From Glycomyces fuscus (GTDB taxonomy: Bacteria; Actinomycetota; Actinomycetes; Streptosporangiales; Streptosporangiaceae): a stretch of 64,000 nt of DNA. Position numbers and translations under genes: made by a program. The notes beneath the pieces were generated by a model. That model did not search any database and was not told where the DNA came from. It saw only the letters and a list, made by a program, of their open reading frames with translations. The stretch's first letter is position 1. Every line of letters starts with the position of its first letter. Shown here piece by piece: positions 8,861 to 17,313 of this stretch. The DNA is taken from the NCBI GenBank assembly GCA_002529455.1, contig NYMS01000007.1, forward strand, positions 17,979 to 81,978, given 5' to 3'.

Positions 8861-9778
8861 ATGACCCCTACCGAGATCGAGATCACGGCGGAGCTGGTCC
8901 GGGACCTGCTGCGTGACCAGCACCCCGACCTGGCCGACCACCCGCTGGAACTGGGCGCGCGTGGTTGGGACAACCAGGTGTGGCGGCTCGGCGACGACCT
9001 CGCCGTCCGGCTGCCCTGGGCGACGCGGTCCGCGGACGCGCTGCTGCGCAAGGAGCACGCCTGGCTGCCGGCCCTCGCCCCGCGCCTTCCGCTGCCGGTC
9101 CCCGTCCCGCAGCGCCTCGGCGAGCCCTGCGAGCGGTTCCCGCGGCCCTGGATCGTCACCACCTGGGTGCCGGGCGAGCCCGCCGACCGCGCCCCCGCCA
9201 CGCGCGCCGCGGAGGCGGCCGACACCCTGGCCGCCTTCCTGACGGCTCTTCACCGGCCCGCTCCCGCCGGAGCGCCCGCCGGCCGTGACCGCGGAGGGCC
9301 GCTGGCCGACCATGCCGAGGGGGTCACCGGAATGCTCGCCTCGGCCGCCGGGCTGGGGCTGGTCCCCGACCCGGACGCCGTCCGCGCGGTCTGGGAGGAT
9401 GCCGCCGCGGCGCCCGACTGGGCGGGCCCGGCACTGTGGCTCCACGGCGACCTGCATCCGGCCAACGTCCTCACCGCGGACGGCACCTTCTGCGGTGTGG
9501 TCGACTTCGGCGACCTCTGCGCGGGCGATCCCGCCTGCGACCTCGCCGCCGCGTGGATCCTGCTGCCGGACGGCGCCGCGGACCGCTTCCACGACGCGTA
9601 CGAGCCGGCCCCGGACGCGGCGACCGTGCGCCGCGCCCGCGGCTGGGCGGTGCACAAGGCCCTCGCCTGCCTCCTCGTCGGGGACGCCGGCGTCCACGGC
9701 CGCCCCGGCGGCAAGCCCACCTGGGGCCCGCCCGCCCGCGCCGCGCTGCGACGCCTCGTCGCGACGGCCCCCCGCTGA
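8861..9778 (+). CDS. Aminoglycoside phosphotransferase-fold small-molecule kinase
   Basis: A 305-residue APH/choline-kinase family enzyme. The Brenner motif LHGDLHPANVL provides the catalytic Asp and metal-binding Asn, and VVDFGDLCAGDPACDLA is the DFG-equivalent metal loop. The N-terminal lobe has LELGARGWDNQVWRLG as the glycine-containing ATP loop region and AVRLPW as the likely beta-3 strand. The family phosphorylates hydroxyls on antibiotics or metabolites. Nothing here shows which substrate is used, so antibiotic resistance should not be assumed. The ATG at 8861 has no ribosome binding site and appears leaderless. Confidence 0.85.
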   Translation: MTPTEIEITAELVRDLLRDQHPDLADHPLELGARGWDNQVWRLGDDLAVRLPWATRSADALLRKEHAWLPALAPRLPLPVPVPQRLGEPCERFPRPWIVTTWVPGEPADRAPATRAAEAADTLAAFLTALHRPAPAGAPAGRDRGGPLADHAEGVTGMLASAAGLGLVPDPDAVRAVWEDAAAAPDWAGPALWLHGDLHPANVLTADGTFCGVVDFGDLCAGDPACDLAAAWILLPDGAADRFHDAYEPAPDAATVRRARGWAVHKALACLLVGDAGVHGRPGGKPTWGPPARAALRRLVATAPR

Positions 9779-9997
9779 CACGGGCGGCCCGGGAGACGGG
9801 CGCGGGCGTGCGGAGTCCGCCCACGCCCCGGGCGGCCCGGCCGCCCGGCCTCCGAGGTGGCGCCGCCCGGGCCTGGCGGGTCCGGGCGAGGACAGGTCCC
9901 TCCCGGGGCCGTCGGTGTCGGTGGGAATCGGTGGGAAGCGCTGCGCCCTGCCGCCCCCGGCGTCCTCCGGTGGTGTCCCGGCGGCCTTCCGCCCGGG

Positions 9998-10015
9998 GAC
10001 GGCCGCGCGGCCGTC
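9998..10015. terminator. Perfect 18-bp palindrome between convergent genes
   Basis: GACGGCCGCGCGGCCGTC is a perfect palindrome 8 bp beyond the stop of the minus-strand CoA transferase gene, in the 244-bp gap to the convergent kinase. It could be a terminator or a protein site; position favours a terminator. The rest of the gap shows nothing clear. Confidence 0.3.
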
Positions 10016-10022
10016 GTGGCGG

Positions 10023-11234
10023 TCAGCGCACGGGCCGTCCCGCCGGTCGCGCCTCGACCTCGTCGAGCCAGGCCCGCACCGCGTCGTTGTGCTCGCCCAG
10101 GGCGGGCGGCGGCAGGTGGCCCGCCCCCGGGTCCTCCGGCTCCCCGTCCGCGGGGTCGAAGCGCAGCGCGGACCCCGGCAGCTCGATCGGGCCGAGCACC
10201 GGATGCTCCACCTTCACCAGCAGCCCCTGGGAGCGCGTCTGCTCCCACTCGTAGACCTGGTCGACGGTGCGCACCGCACCGCAGGGCACCCCCGCCTCAC
10301 CGATCCGGCGCAGCCACTCGTCGCGCGTCCCCGTGCCCAGCACCGCCTCCACCTCGGCGATCAGCTCCTCGCGGTGCTCCACCCGGGAGGCGTTGTCGAC
10401 GAACCTGGGGTCGCGGGGGTCCAGGCCCAGCAGCCCGGCGAAGCGCTCCCACTGCGCCTCGCCGCCCACCGCCACCTGGAGCACGCCGTCCATGCAGGCG
10501 AAGGCGCCGTAGGGGGCGATGGAGGGGTGCTGGTTGCCCAGGGCGGTGGGAACCTCGCGCCCGACCGTCCACCGGGTCCCCTGGAAGGCGTGCACGCCCA
10601 CGATCGAGGACAGCAGCGATGTGCGCACCACCCGCCCGCGCCCGGTGCGCTCCCGCTCCAGGAGCGCGGCGAGCACGCCCTGGGCGCCGTTCATCCCCGC
10701 CAGCAGGTCACCGATGGCCACGCCCGTCTTGGTCGGCTCCTTGGGCGAGGGGCCGGTCAGGCTCATCAGACCGGCCTCGCCCTGGGCTATCTGGTCGTAG
10801 CCCGCCCGCCCGCCCTCGGGTCCGTCGTGCCCGAACCCGCTGATGGAGCAGACCACCAGGCGGGGGTTGAGCTCCTCCAGGCGGCTGACGGGGAACCCGA
10901 GCCGGTCCAGGACGCCGGGGCGGAAGTTCTCCACCAGGACGTCGGCGGCGCGCACGAGCCGGGTCAGCTGCGCGGCGCCGTCGTCGGACTTCAGGTCCAG
11001 CTCGATGGACTCCTTGTTGCGGTTGCAGGACAGGAAGTAGGTGCTGACGCGCTCCTCCCGCGGCCCGACGAACGGCGGGCCCCACCCGCGCGTCTCGTCC
11101 CCCCTGCCGGGCTGCTCGACCTTGACCACCCGCGCGCCGAGGTCTCCCAGCAGCATGGCCGCGTGCGGTCCGGCCAGCGCCCGTGACAGGTCGATGACCA
11201 CGATCCCCTTGAGCGGCCCTTGCGTGCGGTCCAC
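10023..11234 (-). CDS. CaiB/BaiF (family III) CoA transferase
   Basis: A 403-residue family III CoA transferase. Hallmarks are the N-terminal VIDLSRALAGPHAAMLLGDLGA, VKVEQPGRGDETRGWGPPF, the FLSCNRNKESIELDLKS block, LVENFRPGVLDRLG, and the catalytic-Asp region GVAIGDLLAGMNGAQ. These enzymes move CoA between carboxylic acids in the cytosol. The GTG at 11234 is chosen because AGGAGG lies 8 nt upstream; longer open frame beyond it is a shadow of the next gene. It lies 59 bp downstream of the carboxyltransferase gene on the same strand and is probably co-transcribed with it. With the nearby MatC-like carrier, this suggests activation of an imported dicarboxylate such as malonate; the substrate is an inference. 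Confidence 0.88.
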   Translation of the reverse strand: MDRTQGPLKGIVVIDLSRALAGPHAAMLLGDLGARVVKVEQPGRGDETRGWGPPFVGPREERVSTYFLSCNRNKESIELDLKSDDGAAQLTRLVRAADVLVENFRPGVLDRLGFPVSRLEELNPRLVVCSISGFGHDGPEGGRAGYDQIAQGEAGLMSLTGPSPKEPTKTGVAIGDLLAGMNGAQGVLAALLERERTGRGRVVRTSLLSSIVGVHAFQGTRWTVGREVPTALGNQHPSIAPYGAFACMDGVLQVAVGGEAQWERFAGLLGLDPRDPRFVDNASRVEHREELIAEVEAVLGTGTRDEWLRRIGEAGVPCGAVRTVDQVYEWEQTRSQGLLVKVEHPVLGPIELPGSALRFDPADGEPEDPGAGHLPPPALGEHNDAVRAWLDEVEARPAGRPVR

Positions 11235-11293
11235 GTTCCCTACCTCCTGGTGCTCGGTACTGATCCGGTGTCCGTGGTCTGGGTGGTGCGGGC

Positions 11294-12793
11294 TCAGCCC
11301 GCGGCGTACAGGCGCCGGTAGCGCGCGGCGCGTCCGGCGGGCGGGGCGGCGGCCCCGCGCGGCTCCACCGCGGCGAGTTCGCGGGCGATCGCCTCCCCCA
11401 TCCGCACGCAGAACGCGCCGTCCTCGTCGGCCGCGTCGCCGAACTCGGGGACCACCCGGTCCACGAGTCCGCGGGCGCACAGGTCGGTGGAGCCGATGCC
11501 CTGGGCCTCGGCCAGCTCCCCGGCGCGCCCGGGGGTGCGGTGGACGATCGCGCTGGCCCCCTCCGGGGGCAGGGGGGCGAGCCAGGCGTGCTGGGCGCAC
11601 AGGACGCGGTCGGCGGGAAGGAGCGCGATCGCTCCCCCGCCGGCGCCCTCCCCCAGCAGGACCGAGACCGTGGGGGCGGCCAGGGAGGTCATCTCGGCCA
11701 GGCAGCGGGCGATCTGGCCCGCCGTCCCCCGCTCCTCGGCCTCCGCCGAGAGCGCCGCGCCGGGGGTGTCGATGACGGTGACCAGCGGCAGCCCCAGTTC
11801 GGCCGCCAGGCGCATGCCCCGGCGGGCCTCGCGCAGCGCGTCCGGCCCCATCGGGTGTTCGGCGCTCTGGCGGGAGCGGTCCTGGCCGACCAGGACGCAG
11901 GGCCTGCCGCCGAACCGGGCCAGCGCGGTGACCAGGGCCGGGGAGGCCTCGCCCTCGCCGCTGCCGCGAAGGCGCACGACGTGGTCGGCCGCGTGCCGGA
12001 GCAGTTCGCGCACGCCCGGCCGCTCCTTGCGGCGGGAGCGGGTCACCGAGTCCCAGACGGGGGTGCGGGGGGCGGGTTCGGCGGGCGGCGGGGGCGGGGG
12101 CGGGGCCGCGTCGTCCGGGCGGGCGAGCAGGACGTCGAGGGCGAGCCCGGCGGCGTCCCTGACCTGCCCGGGGGCCAGGACGGCGTCGACGAGGCCGTGC
12201 CGCCGGAGGTTCTCCGCGCGCTGGACGCCCTCGGGGAAGGGCGCGCCGTGCAGCGCCTCGTAGACGCGGGGGCCCAGGAAGCCGATGAGCGCTCCGGGTT
12301 CGGCGGCGGTGAGGTGGCCGAGCGACCCCCACGAGGCCAGGACGCCTCCGGTGGTGGGGTGGCGCAGGTAGACGAGGTAGGGCAGTCCGGCGGCCTTGTG
12401 CGCGGTGACGGCTGCGGTGATCGCCGCCATGGCCGCGAAGGCGGGGGTGCCCTCCTGCATGCGGGTGCCGCCCGAGGCCGGGGCGGCCAGCAGGGGGAGC
12501 CGCTCGGCGGTGGCGCGTTCGACGGCGGAGACGATGCGCGCGGCGGCGGCGAGTCCGACGGATCCGGCGAGGAAGCCGAACTCGCTGGCCACCACGGCGA
12601 CGCGGTGACCGTGCAGCCGCCCCTCCCCGGTCAGGACCGCCTCGTCGCACCCGGTGGCGGCCCGCGCCCGGGCGAGCGCGTCGGCGTAGGCGGGGTCGGG
12701 GCCCACGTCCAGGGGTTCCTCGTCCCAGGAGACGTGGGAACCCGCGTCGAGCGTGCGGTCCACAAGCTCCCGGGCGGTGTCGTGGGTCTCCAC
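11294..12793 (-). CDS. Acyl-CoA carboxyltransferase, fused beta and alpha type domains
   Basis: A 499-residue protein joining two crotonase-like carboxyltransferase halves. The first (about 1-215) has the AccD-like SEFGFLAGSVG and APASGGTRMQEG glycine-rich oxyanion elements. The second (about 245-499) has the AccA-like PLVTVIDTPGAALSAEAEERG and LLGEGAGGGAIALLPADRVL. An Ala/Pro-rich linker with a proline run separates them. Such proteins move carboxyl groups between biotin and acyl-CoA, or take part in malonyl-type decarboxylation. No biotin carboxylase or carrier gene lies nearby. The GTG at 12793 is preferred to the TTG at 12805 because GGAGG ends 5 nt before it. The operator-like palindrome at 12813-12827 lies just upstream. 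Confidence 0.82.
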   Translation of the reverse strand: METHDTARELVDRTLDAGSHVSWDEEPLDVGPDPAYADALARARAATGCDEAVLTGEGRLHGHRVAVVASEFGFLAGSVGLAAAARIVSAVERATAERLPLLAAPASGGTRMQEGTPAFAAMAAITAAVTAHKAAGLPYLVYLRHPTTGGVLASWGSLGHLTAAEPGALIGFLGPRVYEALHGAPFPEGVQRAENLRRHGLVDAVLAPGQVRDAAGLALDVLLARPDDAAPPPPPPPAEPAPRTPVWDSVTRSRRKERPGVRELLRHAADHVVRLRGSGEGEASPALVTALARFGGRPCVLVGQDRSRQSAEHPMGPDALREARRGMRLAAELGLPLVTVIDTPGAALSAEAEERGTAGQIARCLAEMTSLAAPTVSVLLGEGAGGGAIALLPADRVLCAQHAWLAPLPPEGASAIVHRTPGRAGELAEAQGIGSTDLCARGLVDRVVPEFGDAADEDGAFCVRMGEAIARELAAVEPRGAAAPPAGRAARYRRLYAAG

Positions 12794-12812
12794 AGCGACC
12801 TCCAAGTGGTTC

Positions 12813-12827
12813 AGTGGCTAGGCCACT
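12813..12827. promoter_or_regulatory. Operator-like palindrome upstream of the carboxyltransferase-CoA transferase unit
   Basis: AGTGGC-TAG-GCCACT is a 15-bp palindrome (6-3-6) lying 20 bp upstream of the minus-strand GTG at 12793 and in the divergent region shared with the GntR gene. A further AGTGGTTCA half-site precedes it at 12805-12813. Almost the same sequence lies upstream of the MatC-like carrier (15252-15266). The likely binder is the adjacent GntR protein. Confidence 0.6.
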
Positions 12828-12990
12828 AGGCCTCACGTCAGGGTGGCACGAACACACGCGGTTTGTGAAGACCCCGCCACGGCCGATCGCGGGGGCGCCC
12901 CTCGCGCCGGTCCCGGAAGCCCGTCGGTCGGATGCTCTAGCCTGGAAGTCCCCCACCGCAGTCAGATCCGAGGATCAGGAGCCAGCGAGC

Positions 12991-13695
12991 GTGCCTACCA
13001 AGCCCCGACCCCGGCCTCCGGCGCGCCCGCGCCTGTACGAGCAGCTCGTGGAGCGCCTCGTGGAACACATGCGGGACGCCGGCCTGGGCGTGGGCGACCG
13101 GCTCCCGCCCGAGCGCGAGCTGGCCGTCGCGCTGGAGGTCAGCCGGGCCTCGGTGAGCCAGGCGCTGGTGGCGCTGGAGGTCCAGGGGGTCATCGAGGTC
13201 CGCCACGGGGACGGCGCCATCATCCGCCAGACCGTCTCCGAACAGGGGGTTCTCGCCCTCCTGCGCGACCGGGCCAACCGGCGCGCGGAGATCATCGAGG
13301 CCCGCCAGGCGCTGGAGGTCAAGCTGACGGAGCTGGCCGCCGCGCGCCGCACCCCCGAGGACCTGGCCGCGATCGACGCCGCCCTGGAGCTCATGCGCCA
13401 GGAGGTCGCCAACGGCGACCGCGGGGTCACCGGCGACGAGCGCTTCCACGCGGCGATCACCACCGCCGCGCGCTCGCGCCTGCTGGCGCGGATGATGAAC
13501 GAGATCGCCCCGATGATCCGCGAGACCCGCCTGGAGTCGCTGTCGCAGCCGGACCGTCCCCGGGCCTCACTCGACGGACACGAGCGCATCGCCGCGGCCA
13601 TCCGCTCGGGCGACCCCAAGGCCGCCGCCGACGCGATGCGCGACCACCTCCTGCTGGTCTCCGCCGTCAACGGGGACGCCCCGATCACCCCCTGA
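12991..13695 (+). CDS. GntR family regulator, FadR/FCD subfamily
   Basis: A 234-residue regulator with an N-terminal winged helix (about 12-80; DRLPPERELAVALEVSRASVSQAL is the helix-turn-helix) and a C-terminal all-helical FCD ligand domain (about 90-230). The FCD metal/ligand residues are suggested by EARQALEVK, DERFHAAI and the final GHERIAAAIRSGD. The family binds palindromes as a dimer and responds to small carboxylic acids. The GTG start at 12991 is preceded by CAGGAG 9 nt upstream; TAGCCT near 12938 is a possible -10. It is divergent from the carboxyltransferase operon and adjacent to the carrier gene, and it probably represses both through the AGTGGC-N3-GCCACT sites. Confidence 0.88.
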   Translation: MPTKPRPRPPARPRLYEQLVERLVEHMRDAGLGVGDRLPPERELAVALEVSRASVSQALVALEVQGVIEVRHGDGAIIRQTVSEQGVLALLRDRANRRAEIIEARQALEVKLTELAAARRTPEDLAAIDAALELMRQEVANGDRGVTGDERFHAAITTAARSRLLARMMNEIAPMIRETRLESLSQPDRPRASLDGHERIAAAIRSGDPKAAADAMRDHLLLVSAVNGDAPITP

Positions 13696-13709
13696 ACCAG
13701 CTCAGTGGT

Positions 13710-13728
13710 TCACAGGCCAGTCCTGTGA
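13710..13728 (+). terminator. Hairpin after the GntR gene
   Basis: A perfect 7-bp stem, TCACAGG / CCTGTGA, with a 5-nt loop, 15 bp past the GntR stop. The adjoining AGTGGTTCA (13703-13711) repeats a 9-mer found beside the operator at 12805-12813, so this could also be a regulator site. Confidence 0.35.
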
Positions 13729-13777
13729 GACAGGTCCGCCCCGGCCGGGGTGGGCCCGCGGCGGGGCGCTACGCACG

Positions 13778-13803
13778 GAGGGGCCCGGAGGACCGGGCCC
13801 CTC
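13778..13803. terminator. Strong bidirectional hairpin between GntR and MatC-like genes
   Basis: A perfect 11-bp stem, GAGGGGCCCGG / CCGGGCCCCTC, with a 4-nt loop (AGGA). It lies between the convergent GntR (+) and carrier (-) genes and is positioned to terminate both. Confidence 0.7.
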
Positions 13804-13845
13804 ACGTCCCCGGGGACCCGGTACGGGCCCCGCAAACCACTTTCG

Positions 13846-15201
13846 TCACAGAAGTCCCGGCACCACCAGCACTCCCCAGGCGACCAGTGGCCCCACCAGG
13901 ACCACGATGCCGCTGTAGAGGAGGATCTGGCGGTAGAAGCGGGCCGGGTCCACCCCGTTGGCGTTGGCCAGCACCAGTGCGCCGTTGGTCGAGAACGGGC
14001 TGACGTCGACGATGGTGGAGGACACGGCCAGGGCCACGATCACGCCGGTCGCGCTGATGTCGCCCATGAGCAGGAACGGGATGGCCAGCGGGATGGTCGC
14101 GCCCAGGATCGCGGTCGAGGAGGCGAAGGCCGAGACGACGGCGCCGATGTAGCACAGCAGCAGCGCCACCAGGAGCGGGGCGCCCAGACCGGCCGCCGCG
14201 CCGCCGACGTACTCGATGGTCCCCGCCGTCTCCATGACGCCGACGAAGGTGAGCATGCCGGTGATCAGCAGGACCGTGGACCAGCTGATCTGGGAGAGCA
14301 CGTCCTTCTGCGACTGCGGCGAGACCAGCGCCAGCGCCACGCTGACGGTCAGGGCGACGAAGCCGACGTCGAGGCCCACGCCCAGGGCCAGCACGCCCAG
14401 CGCGACGATGCCCGCGAGGGTGGCGATCTGCTCGAACCGGACCGGCGTGCGCTCGGGGGCGGCGCCGCCCCCGCCCGCCCCGGTCCCGGCGGAGGCGTCG
14501 GCGGGGCCGCCGGTGGCCAGCGCGACCGACCCGCTCCCCGACCCGCCGGAGGTGCGGGCGGCCTCCGCGGCGGCCTCGGCCTCGTGCGCCCGCACGCCGA
14601 AGAGCCGGTTGCCGCCGAGGGAGACGAACAGGACCACCGCGATGCACAGGTTGAAGACGAGGTTGCCGAGGAAGAGCGTCAGGGGGGACACGGACAGGCC
14701 GCTGTCGGAGACGATCCCGTTCACCGTCGCCCCGTAGACGCTGACCGGGGAGAATCCGCCGCCCTGGGCCCCGTGGATCACCATCATGCCCATCAGCAGC
14801 GGGTTGATCCGGTACCGGGCGGCGAACCCCAGCGCGATCGGCGCGACGATCGCCACGGCCGCCGGACTGAGCGCGCCCACACCCGTGATCACCGCGGTGA
14901 TGCCGAACATGATCCACGGGATGGCGGCCACCCGGCCGCCGACCATGCGGGTGGCGCCGCGGACGAGCAGGTCGATCGTCCCGTTGTTCTTCGCGATGGC
15001 GAAGAGGTAGGTGACGCCCACCAGGGTGAGGAACAGGTCGGCGGGGAACCCGCCGAGGATCGCGTCGGCGTCCATCCCCAGGACCAGGATCCCGACCATG
15101 AAGGCCGCGACGAAGGCCAGGGCGCCGATGTTGATCGGCAGGACGGTGGCGATGACGAACATCGCCAGGAGGACGAGGATGGTGAGAAGCTGAGGGGTCA
15201 T
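13846..15201 (-). CDS. MatC-like dicarboxylate (malonate-type) carrier
   Basis: A 451-residue multi-pass membrane protein of the SLC13/ArsB-like permease type, with a MatC-like N-terminal half. Two similar transmembrane halves flank a hydrophilic Gly/Ser/Ala/Pro loop (about 205-260). Conserved short helices include FLTLVGVTYLFAIAKNNGTI and GVGALSPAAVAIVAPIAL in the first half and VDVSPFSTNGALVLANAN in the second, the re-entrant substrate loops of this fold. MatC proteins import malonate and similar dicarboxylates. The neighbours (CoA transferase, carboxyltransferase, GntR regulator) fit uptake followed by CoA activation. The ATG at 15201 has only a weak ribosome binding site. The palindrome at 15252-15266 lies in its promoter region. 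Confidence 0.8.
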   Translation of the reverse strand: MTPQLLTILVLLAMFVIATVLPINIGALAFVAAFMVGILVLGMDADAILGGFPADLFLTLVGVTYLFAIAKNNGTIDLLVRGATRMVGGRVAAIPWIMFGITAVITGVGALSPAAVAIVAPIALGFAARYRINPLLMGMMVIHGAQGGGFSPVSVYGATVNGIVSDSGLSVSPLTLFLGNLVFNLCIAVVLFVSLGGNRLFGVRAHEAEAAAEAARTSGGSGSGSVALATGGPADASAGTGAGGGGAAPERTPVRFEQIATLAGIVALGVLALGVGLDVGFVALTVSVALALVSPQSQKDVLSQISWSTVLLITGMLTFVGVMETAGTIEYVGGAAAGLGAPLLVALLLCYIGAVVSAFASSTAILGATIPLAIPFLLMGDISATGVIVALAVSSTIVDVSPFSTNGALVLANANGVDPARFYRQILLYSGIVVLVGPLVAWGVLVVPGLL

Positions 15202-15251
15202 GGCATACCGATCAGAGGGGCGGTGGAGGCTGTGATCTGGCTCATAAGCCT

Positions 15252-15266
15252 AGTGGCCTAGCCAAT
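15252..15266. promoter_or_regulatory. Operator-like palindrome upstream of the MatC-like carrier
   Basis: AGTGGC-CTA-GCCAAT matches the 12813-12827 site in 11 of its 12 arm positions and in spacing. It lies about 50 bp upstream of the minus-strand ATG at 15201, so one regulator is likely to control both transport and metabolism genes. Confidence 0.55.
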
Positions 15267-15337
15267 AGGCCTTTGAGCCTCATGTCAAGTCCTCCGGCCG
15301 CCGTCCCCGGGCCCCGGCTCCGCGGCGGCCCTTCCCC

Positions 15338-15934
15338 TCAGGCCGGCACGTTCCACGAGGTGAGCACGGGACGGTCGTGCTCGCGGCCCAGCGTGCTCAC
15401 CGTGGCCGTCTCCAGCCGGAACAGCGCCCCCGCGGCCGGCGGCAGACCCAGCCAGCGCGCGGTGAGCACCCGCAGGACGTGGCTGTGCGCCACCAGCACC
15501 ACGTCGCCCCCTCCCCCGCCGTCGAGCAGGGGTGCCAGCCGCTCCAGGACCCGGTCGACGCGTTCCCCGACCGCCTCCACGCTCTCCCCGGGATGCCCGG
15601 GGCCGCCCGGCACGATCCCGTCCCGCCACAGGTTCCAGCCGGGGCGCCCGGTCTGGATGTCGGCGGTGGTGATCCCCTCGTAGCCGCCGTAGTCCCACTC
15701 GACCAGGTCGGGGTCGGTCTCACCCGCGCGCAGCCCGGCCAGCTCGGCGGTGTGTACGGCCCGCCGCAGCGGGCTGGTCACCACCCGCCCGACGTCGCGC
15801 GCGGCCAGCAGCGGGCGCAGCGCGCCGGCCTGGCGCTCCCCCTCCTCGGTCAGGGGGATGTCGGTGAGCCCGGTGTGGCGCCGCGTGCGGCTCCACTCGG
15901 TCTGCCCGTGTCTGATCAGCACCATGTCGCCCAT
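15338..15934 (-). CDS. Histidine phosphatase family protein
   Basis: A 198-residue branch-1 histidine phosphatase (phosphoglycerate-mutase-like). The catalytic RHG motif is in LIRHGQTEWSRTRRHTGLTDIPLTEEG, the second arginine is in VVTSPLRRAVHTAEL, the catalytic acid region is EWDYGGYEG, and the second catalytic histidine is in VVLVAHSHVLR. The family removes phosphate from small molecules or proteins; the substrate is unknown. The ATG at 15934 (MGDMVLIRHG) is preferred because AGGA lies 8 nt upstream; the longer open frame to 15997 lacks a ribosome binding site. Confidence 0.88.
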   Translation of the reverse strand: MGDMVLIRHGQTEWSRTRRHTGLTDIPLTEEGERQAGALRPLLAARDVGRVVTSPLRRAVHTAELAGLRAGETDPDLVEWDYGGYEGITTADIQTGRPGWNLWRDGIVPGGPGHPGESVEAVGERVDRVLERLAPLLDGGGGGDVVLVAHSHVLRVLTARWLGLPPAAGALFRLETATVSTLGREHDRPVLTSWNVPA

Positions 15935-16058
15935 GGCCCTGTTCCTGCCCCGGGAAGGGTCGGCGGACTCCTCCGCCCCGGCCGCGATCGGCGGCACGGC
16001 GTGCCGGAGGTCCGGGGGCGAATCCGGCGGACGCCGGACACCGGGGAGCTTTCGTCGC

Positions 16059-16064
16059 TACGCT
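16059..16064 (+). promoter_or_regulatory. Candidate -10 of a leaderless promoter
   Basis: TACGCT lies 7 nt before the ATG at 16072 with no Shine-Dalgarno sequence between, the spacing expected for a leaderless transcript. Confidence 0.4.
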
Positions 16065-16071
16065 CCTGACC

Positions 16072-17274
16072 ATGACGCAGCACACCGCCACCAGTGACGC
16101 GCGGGACCCCCTTCCCGACGAGATCCCCCAGCCCCGCTTCCACCGGCCCAACGAGGACCTGGCCGCGGCCATGGGGTGCGCGCGCTGCAAGGAGCAGGGC
16201 GTCAGCGTCCCGCCGGGCGGCGCGCCCGAGCGGTTGACCAACGCGGAGGCGAAGAGGGCCAAGAGGGCGAGGAAGCGCGCCCGGGAGGAGGCCAGGGCCA
16301 GGCCCCAGGAGAAGATCCCGGCCGACCGCAGGCGCGTGCCGCGGATGGGCCCCCACCACGCGGACTTCTTCCGCGAGCTGTGGGAGCGCGTGGCCTCGGA
16401 GGGGGCGGGTTCGACCCCCGACAGCCGCCTGCTCGCCCTCACCTTCACCCTGCGGGGGGCGCTGAAGGGCTGGGCGAACTTCACCGGCCAGGACCTGCGC
16501 GTCCTGCGTCTGGAGGACGCCCACGCCGCCCTGGGCGACCTGACCTCCTCGGGGTGGCTGGGCACGGAACCGGAGACGGTGATCGAGTCCGACGCCGCGA
16601 ACCCGGCCCGGTGCGGCCTGCCGAGCCTGGACGGCAACACGTGGAAGATCGGCAACGGCGTCCGGTCGCGGGCCTCGGGCTGGTTCTCACGCACCCTCGC
16701 CCACAAGAAGCTGCGCAAGAAGCCCAACCGGCTCCGCCTCGTGGCGGCCTACCTCGCCCTGTGGGCCGGGCCCGACGGCCGGATCCGCGTCCCGGCCGCG
16801 GACGTGGTGGCGGCCTGCGCCCTGACCGGCACCGACGAGCTGGCGGAGCTGCTCACGTGGCTGGCGGAGATCTCCTGGGTCGAGGGCCTGGGCGTCGAGG
16901 GCGCCGCCGTGGCGGCATCCCTCACCGAGGTCACCCTGCCGCTGGCCTACGAACCCCTCCCGGAGCCGACGCCGCCGGGCACCGCACCGGCGACCACGCC
17001 GCTGGACGTGCCCGTCGCCGACCGCGCCCGCGACCTGGTCTCGGGCCGCGGGGAGCGGGTGGCCCGCTGGGTGGGCGCCTACCGGGGCGAACACGGGCAC
17101 GGCCCCAGCTGGTCGGCGGTCTCCGAGGCCTTCGGGTGGCCGCCGCGCCAGGCGCCCGACCACGACGTCACCCACGAGGTGTTCCGCCTGCTGGCCGAGG
17201 AGGGCTGGCTGACCGGTTTCGGCGTGCCCTTCGGGCTGCGCCCGGGTCCGGGCGGCCCCGCCGCGACGCGCTGA
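16072..17274 (+). CDS. Uncharacterised protein with an N-terminal Cys pair and basic region
   Basis: A 400-residue protein I do not recognise. Near the N-terminus there is an isolated C-x2-C pair (MGCARCKEQG), then a highly basic helix (EAKRAKRARKRAREEARARP), suggesting nucleic-acid contact. The middle contains WANFTGQDLRVLRLEDAHAALGDLTSSGWL, which reads like a winged helix, then a basic AHKKLRKKPNRLR segment and a second helical domain. The C-terminus has another wHTH-like region (PSWSAVSEAFGWPPRQ ... EEGWLTGFGVPFGL). DNA binding is plausible but not shown. It appears leaderless. It converges with the VanY-like gene across a G/C hairpin. Confidence 0.6.
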   Translation: MTQHTATSDARDPLPDEIPQPRFHRPNEDLAAAMGCARCKEQGVSVPPGGAPERLTNAEAKRAKRARKRAREEARARPQEKIPADRRRVPRMGPHHADFFRELWERVASEGAGSTPDSRLLALTFTLRGALKGWANFTGQDLRVLRLEDAHAALGDLTSSGWLGTEPETVIESDAANPARCGLPSLDGNTWKIGNGVRSRASGWFSRTLAHKKLRKKPNRLRLVAAYLALWAGPDGRIRVPAADVVAACALTGTDELAELLTWLAEISWVEGLGVEGAAVAASLTEVTLPLAYEPLPEPTPPGTAPATTPLDVPVADRARDLVSGRGERVARWVGAYRGEHGHGPSWSAVSEAFGWPPRQAPDHDVTHEVFRLLAEEGWLTGFGVPFGLRPGPGGPAATR

Positions 17275-17287
17275 CCCGGCGCGCGGT

Positions 17288-17311
17288 GCGGGGCGCCGTG
17301 CGCCGCCCCGC
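17288..17311. terminator. Bidirectional hairpin between convergent genes
   Basis: An 8-bp perfect stem, GCGGGGCG / CGCCCCGC, with an 8-nt loop between the stops at 17274 (+) and 17314 (-). Confidence 0.55.
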
Positions 17312-17313
17312 CC

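Noticed and set aside
8861..9778. An aminoglycoside resistance gene
   Set aside because: Only the general APH kinase fold is supported; many such kinases act on ordinary metabolites.
10023..12956. A 977-residue CoA transferase fusion
   Set aside because: The part upstream of 11234 is an antisense-frame shadow of the carboxyltransferase gene; GTG 11234 has an AGGAGG site.
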